From the NCBI RefSeq assembly GCF_003255815.1, contig NC_037673.1:159054526-159118525 (forward strand): DNA of 64,000 nucleotides, given 5' to 3'. Positions 60,439 to 64,000 of the stretch are shown here, piece after piece. The stretch is from Theropithecus gelada (Eukaryota > Chordata > Mammalia > Primates > Cercopithecidae). Numbering within the stretch: position 1 is the stretch's first letter; every line of letters starts with the position of its first letter. A model generated the notes under the pieces. It saw nothing but the letters and a program-made list of their open reading frames with translations, was not told the origin of the DNA and searched no databases. The position numbers and the translations under genes are program-made.

Positions 60439-60550
60439 GGTCAGGCATGATGGTTCATGCCTGTAATACCAGCACTTTGGGAGGCTGAGGCGGGCGGATC
60501 ACTGGAGGTCAGGAATTCGAGACCAGCCTGGCCAACATGGTGAAACCCCA
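60331..60550 (+). repeat. Donor copy of a 220-bp direct duplication
   Basis: Spans the end of the L1ME part and the first ~112 bases of the Alu. An ungapped second copy lies at 63016-63235 (offset 2685), about 93% identical by eye. Confidence 0.95.
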
Positions 60551-60831
60551 TCTCTACTAAACATAAAACAATTAGATGAGGCGGGCAGATCACTGGAGGT
60601 CAGGAATTTGAACCAGCCTGGCCAATACGGTGAAACCCCATCTCTACTAAAAATACAAAAATTGGCTGGGCATGGTGGTGAGCGCCTATAATCCCAGCTA
60701 CTCAGGAGGCTGAGATGGGAGAATTGTTTGAACCCAGGAGGCAGAAGTTGCAGTTAGCCCAGATCACACCATTGCACTCCAGCCTGGGCAACAGGGTGAG
60801 ATTCTGTCTCAAAAAAAAAAAAAAAAAAAAA
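60439..60831 (+). mobile_element. Alu SINE with a 91-bp internal tandem duplication
   Basis: AAAAAGCTGTATT and AAAAAGCTGCATC flank it. The left-arm block beginning GAGGCGGGC occurs at 60487 and again at 60578, so part of the left arm is present twice and the element is ~390 bp. Confidence 0.93.
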
Positions 60832-61320
60832 GCTGCATCTTACTAAAATGAATTAAAAGAACGTGGAAGTGACTATATAATATCAGATAAAGTATATTTT
60901 GGAGCAAAAAATGGTACCAGATATAATTACTTTATAAGAAAGGTATCAGTTTTTCAAGAGGACATCACCATCCTGAACATTTTGTACCTAATAACAGAGC
61001 TTTTTAAAAACTGATAACATTTCAAAGAGAAAAAGACAAATTTGTAATTATAGAAAGAGATTTCAATACCTCGCTGTATTCCCCCACTGTATTCCAGTAA
61101 TGATAGAACAAGAATACTGAAAATCTTGAAGCATATAAAATGTTGAAGACATTTGATAAATATTGGATGGTGGAAAGTTGTTCCACCATCCAATATTTAT
61201 TGTAAATTTCCAGCATTTCACTTGAGAGCATGAATAGCAAACTTTGTTTATTGGGATATCTGTCTGCTTTGGAGAAAACAGAAAACACACTGTTATTTTA
61301 TTTTTCCCCAATTTTAATCG
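60832..61320 (+). mobile_element. L1ME continuation with a perfect hairpin
   Basis: 'atataatatcagataaagta' and 'tttcaagaggacatcaccat' are old L1 endonuclease/ORF2 text. 61156-61175 and 61181-61200 are exact reverse complements (20/20) around the loop AGTTG. Confidence 0.6.
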
Positions 61321-61411
61321 AGTTACAGAGAGATTATGCGTCACATTCTTTAATTTAAATAGTAGTTGAAGAAAACAGTAATCATTTGAGTAATTAAAAC
61401 AAAAGACTTTT

Positions 61412-61712
61412 TCCAGGCATGGTGGCTCACACTTCTAATCCCAGCACTTTGGGAGACTGAGGCAGGTAGACCACTTAAGGACAGGAGTTTGAGAACAGCC
61501 TGGCCAATATGGCAAAACCTCGTCTCTACTAAAAATACAAAACTTAGGCAGGAGTCATGGCTCATGCCTGTAATCCCAACTACTTGGGAGGCTGAGGCAG
61601 GAGAATTGCTTGAACCTGGGAGGCACAGGTTGCAGTGAGCCGAGATCGCCCCATTGCACTCCAGCCTGGGCGACAGGGCAAGACTCTGTCTCAAAAAAAA
61701 AAAGAAAAAAAA
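61412..61712 (+). mobile_element. Alu SINE
   Basis: Dimer with AAAAGACTTTTT before and AAAAGGACTTTTA after as its target duplication. Right arm start reads 'aggcaggagtcatggctca'. Confidence 0.92.
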
Positions 61713-61808
61713 GGACTTTTAAAAGTTAAGATAGATGCTTATAAAACCTCATACTTCTCATTTTATATCACGTCCAACCTTTCCAACCTGTTTTATCTTG
61801 TTTAGTTT

Positions 61809-61832
61809 ACACACACACACACACACACACAC
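61809..61832. repeat. (AC)12 microsatellite
   Basis: Twelve uninterrupted AC units. Confidence 0.98.
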
Positions 61833-61983
61833 AAAACAAATGAAACCTTTCAGAATACACACCTAGCTCTGCAATATTACTGAGACTTTAATCCTTTTCT
61901 CCAAAGTCCTGTTCTGTGCCTTCTACACTTTCTTTACATTACCACTGCTACACTCTCATGTATTTCCCACCTATCCCCCATTT

Positions 61984-62270
61984 TCTTTTTGGAAATGGAG
62001 TCTCGTTGTGTCACCCAGGCTGAAATGCAGTGGTGCAATCTGGGCTCACTCCAACCTCTGCCCCCTGAGTTTGAGCAATTCTCTTGCCTCATCCAGAGTA
62101 GCTGGGGCTACAGGCGTATGCCACCATGCCTGGCTAATTTTTGTATTTTTGGTAGAGATGAGATTTCACCATGCTGGCCAGGCTGATCTCCAACTCCTGG
62201 CCTCTGGTGATACACCCACCTTGGCCTCCCAAAGTGCTGGGATTACACACCTGTGCCACTGTGCCCAGCC
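61984..62270 (-). mobile_element. Alu SINE (antisense)
   Basis: Dimer in reverse ending GTGCCCAGCC with a short T-rich start. Confidence 0.92.
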
Positions 62271-62750
62271 AATATTTTCAATGAGTCAGTCTGTAAAACC
62301 TTTCTTTTGTAATCAGGCACTGAAGGGTATTCTAGGATTAATTTTTTGAACCATTCACCAAGAAATGCAGGATTTAGAATTTGTGGGTTTTGTTAATAAA
62401 AAACGTATGAGCTTGAATGTTTCTACGTTTATGTATGTATGTGTGCACATGTTTTTGTGTACCTAATCTCTGAATACATTGACCAAAATCTCTTAAGAAT
62501 TACTATTTCTTTGGTTATATTTGAGTACTCACAGAGTTCACCTATTTTTTTGTTATTTTCCTTTCAGAAAGGAGTTGATACTATATTTAACACCATAGTC
62601 AAACAAATTGAGACATCATTGTCAAATTAAATGTAAAACAATAAAAAATTTGGAGCTTGTGCTTTGAGAAAGTTGTACAGTTAAGAAATGGTAGTTGTGT
62701 AATTCAATTTATAATTTATGTTTGACTTTGTGACATTTAAAGGACAGAGC
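62271..62750. other. No gene; short match to the AT tract
   Basis: TTTAGAATTTGTGG at 62373-62386 recurs at 63437-63450 inside the AT tract. Otherwise unique-looking. Confidence 0.45.
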
Positions 62751-62844
62751 GATAGACTGAGATAGAGATATCTTTATATATCTATAAAACATATATATAA
62801 AATATATATCTATAAAATATCTTATATATAAATATCACATATAT

Positions 62845-62979
62845 AAAAGATATTATATATATCTTATATATAAAAGATATTATATATATCTTATATATAA
62901 AAGATATTATATATATCTTATATATAAAAGATATTATATATATCTTATATATAAAAGATATTATATATGTATATCTTAT
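62845..62979. repeat. 27-bp minisatellite, five units
   Basis: Units start AAAAGATATTATATATATCT at 62845, 62872, 62899, 62926 and 62953, the first four identical. Each unit is itself nearly palindromic. Confidence 0.92.
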
Positions 62980-63015
62980 ATATATAAAATATATTATATA
63001 TGTATATCTTTTATA

Positions 63016-63235
63016 GTGAGTGGTTTTCAGATTAGATAGACCGATCTATAGCCTGCCTATGAGAAGCATTTTCTTGTAAAGACACAAATTAGTTAAAAGT
63101 TAAAGGATATAAAAAGCTATATCAGCTAAGCATGGTGGCTCATGCCTGTAATCCCAGCACTTTGGGAGGCTGAGGCAGGCGAATCACTGGAGATCAGGAA
63201 TTCGAGACCAGCCTGGCCAACATGGTGAAACCCCA
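63016..63235 (+). repeat. Inserted copy of 60331-60550 inside the AT tract
   Basis: Ungapped 220-bp copy: L1ME text, the Alu's target site and the first ~107 bases of that Alu. It has no tail or target duplication. Both edges change straight into TA repeats (TTATAGTGAG on the left, ACCCCAATATAT on the right). Confidence 0.95.
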
Positions 63236-63559
63236 ATATATATAAAATATATAATATATTTATATTTTAATATATATTTTATATATTATATATTATATAT
63301 AATTTTAATATATATTTATATTATATATTTTATATATAATATATATTTATATTATATATTTTATATATTTTTATTATAAATTTATATATTTATATATTTT
63401 ATATAATATATAAAATTAATAAAATATATAAATATATTTAGAATTTGTGGAATATAATAAAAATATATTATATATTATATAATATATATAAATATATATT
63501 AAAATTATATATAATTAATTTATATTATATATTTATATATTTATATATCTTTTATAGAT

Positions 63560-63640
63560 ATACACATAAAAGATATCTCTATCTCTATCAGTCTATCTAT
63601 CCATCTATCTATCTCTCTATCTACCTAGCTACCTACCTAG
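63560..63640. repeat. (CTAT)n/(CTAC)n microsatellite
   Basis: CTAT, CTCT and CTAC tetramers at the right edge of the AT tract; partly overlaps the outer palindrome arm. Confidence 0.93.
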
Positions 63641-64000
63641 CTATCTCTAAGTTAAAACATCAACTACAAAGGTTAACAACATGAAAAATAAATTTCTTAT
63701 TTTTATGTTTTGAGTTTCCTGGTTTCTGTACTCAGGTACAAAACTCCATCTATGCCTCAATTTTCTCAGCTATAAAATTGAGATAATTACCACTTTCATC
63801 CCATTGATTTAAATTATCATTTGGTGTAACTTTCTTCCAACTTGAAGAATTCCCTTCAGGGCACATCTTCTGACAATGAAGTATTCCAATTTTTATCTGA
63901 AATATCTTTATTTTACTTTATTTTTAAAAGATATTTTCTCTCGATAAACAATTTTCCTTTTACAGCTATTTTCTTTTAGCACTTTAAACGTGTTCCACTC
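63641..64000. other. No gene or repeat recognised
   Basis: AT-rich unique-looking sequence to the window end; nothing coding seen. 'ggtacaaaactccatctatgcctcaattttctcagctataaaattgagataattac' region around 63736-63791 may be a weak MIR relic. Confidence 0.4.

Larger units (their letters stand above)
62751..63597. repeat. AT-rich imperfect palindrome (PATRR-like)
   Basis: The outer left edge reads GATAGACTGAGATAGAGATA with TATCT following, and the outer right edge on the minus strand reads GATAGACTGATAGAGATAGA then GATATCT, with AT-rich sequence matching inward ('atctataaaa'). Arms are about 265 bp (62751-63015) and 360 bp (63236-63597) of TA-rich DNA. The 220-bp duplication sits near the centre. 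Confidence 0.75.

Noticed and set aside
62845..62979. Regular 27-bp units resembling a CRISPR array
   Set aside because: There are no unique spacers, the units are pure tandem, and the genome is a primate's.

Overview
This window looks like primate nuclear DNA, most probably from an Old World monkey. It is AT-rich, has no long open reading frame of real coding character, and is packed with Alu, L1, LTR, MIR/L2 and Tigger copies. Two young AluY copies (46364-46666 and 58224-58521) carry a run like GGGCGAGGTGGCG after the middle A-rich linker and GAGATCCGGCCACTG or its CpG-decayed form GAGATCTGGCCACTG in the right arm. I associate these with the cercopithecid AluYR-type lineage rather than human AluY. 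That is a recollection of family consensus and was not searched.

I found no protein-coding gene, tRNA, rRNA, snRNA or CRISPR array that I can defend. The window reads as intergenic or deep intronic. Nearly all open frames are shadows of Alu, L1, LTR or simple repeats. The one stretch that looks faintly exon-like is at 27190-27564 on the minus strand, and it stays unassigned.

Layout. 1-2 kb: an old MaLR/ERVL-type LTR and a 460-bp polypyrimidine tract. 2.1-9.3 kb: two antisense L1 elements abutting head to tail, cut by a THE1/MST-type LTR and an AluY. 10-12 kb: MIR and old relics. 13.4-17.1 kb: sense L1M with nested Alu and antisense L1. 17.4-23.9 kb: L2, Alu, LTR relics. 23.9-24.9 kb: an Alu whose tail received a 5'-inverted L1 and then expanded into GGAA/GGGA repeats holding a 4-N gap. 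26.2-26.8 kb: a young antisense L1 with two tails. 31.2-33.7 kb: an LTR12-like solo LTR and a second LTR split by an Alu. 37.1-39.1 kb: a Tigger1 DNA transposon with an inverted templated insertion. 43.9-47.0 kb: a long L1M with two Alus and two foreign inserts. 49.6-50.2 kb: a degenerate tandem repeat. 51.5-54.7 kb: three LTRs. 55-62.3 kb: Alus, L1ME and L1 tails. 62.75-63.6 kb: an AT-rich imperfect palindrome with a 220-bp piece copied from 2.7 kb upstream near its centre.

The window has no gene system to describe. Its interest lies in DNA repair and retrotransposition footprints: templated insertions, an Alu with an apparent 3' transduction, twin-primed L1, a two-tailed L1, perfect short-loop hairpins and a palindrome-centred repair patch. 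Divergence figures were counted by eye and family names are from memory of consensus sequences.
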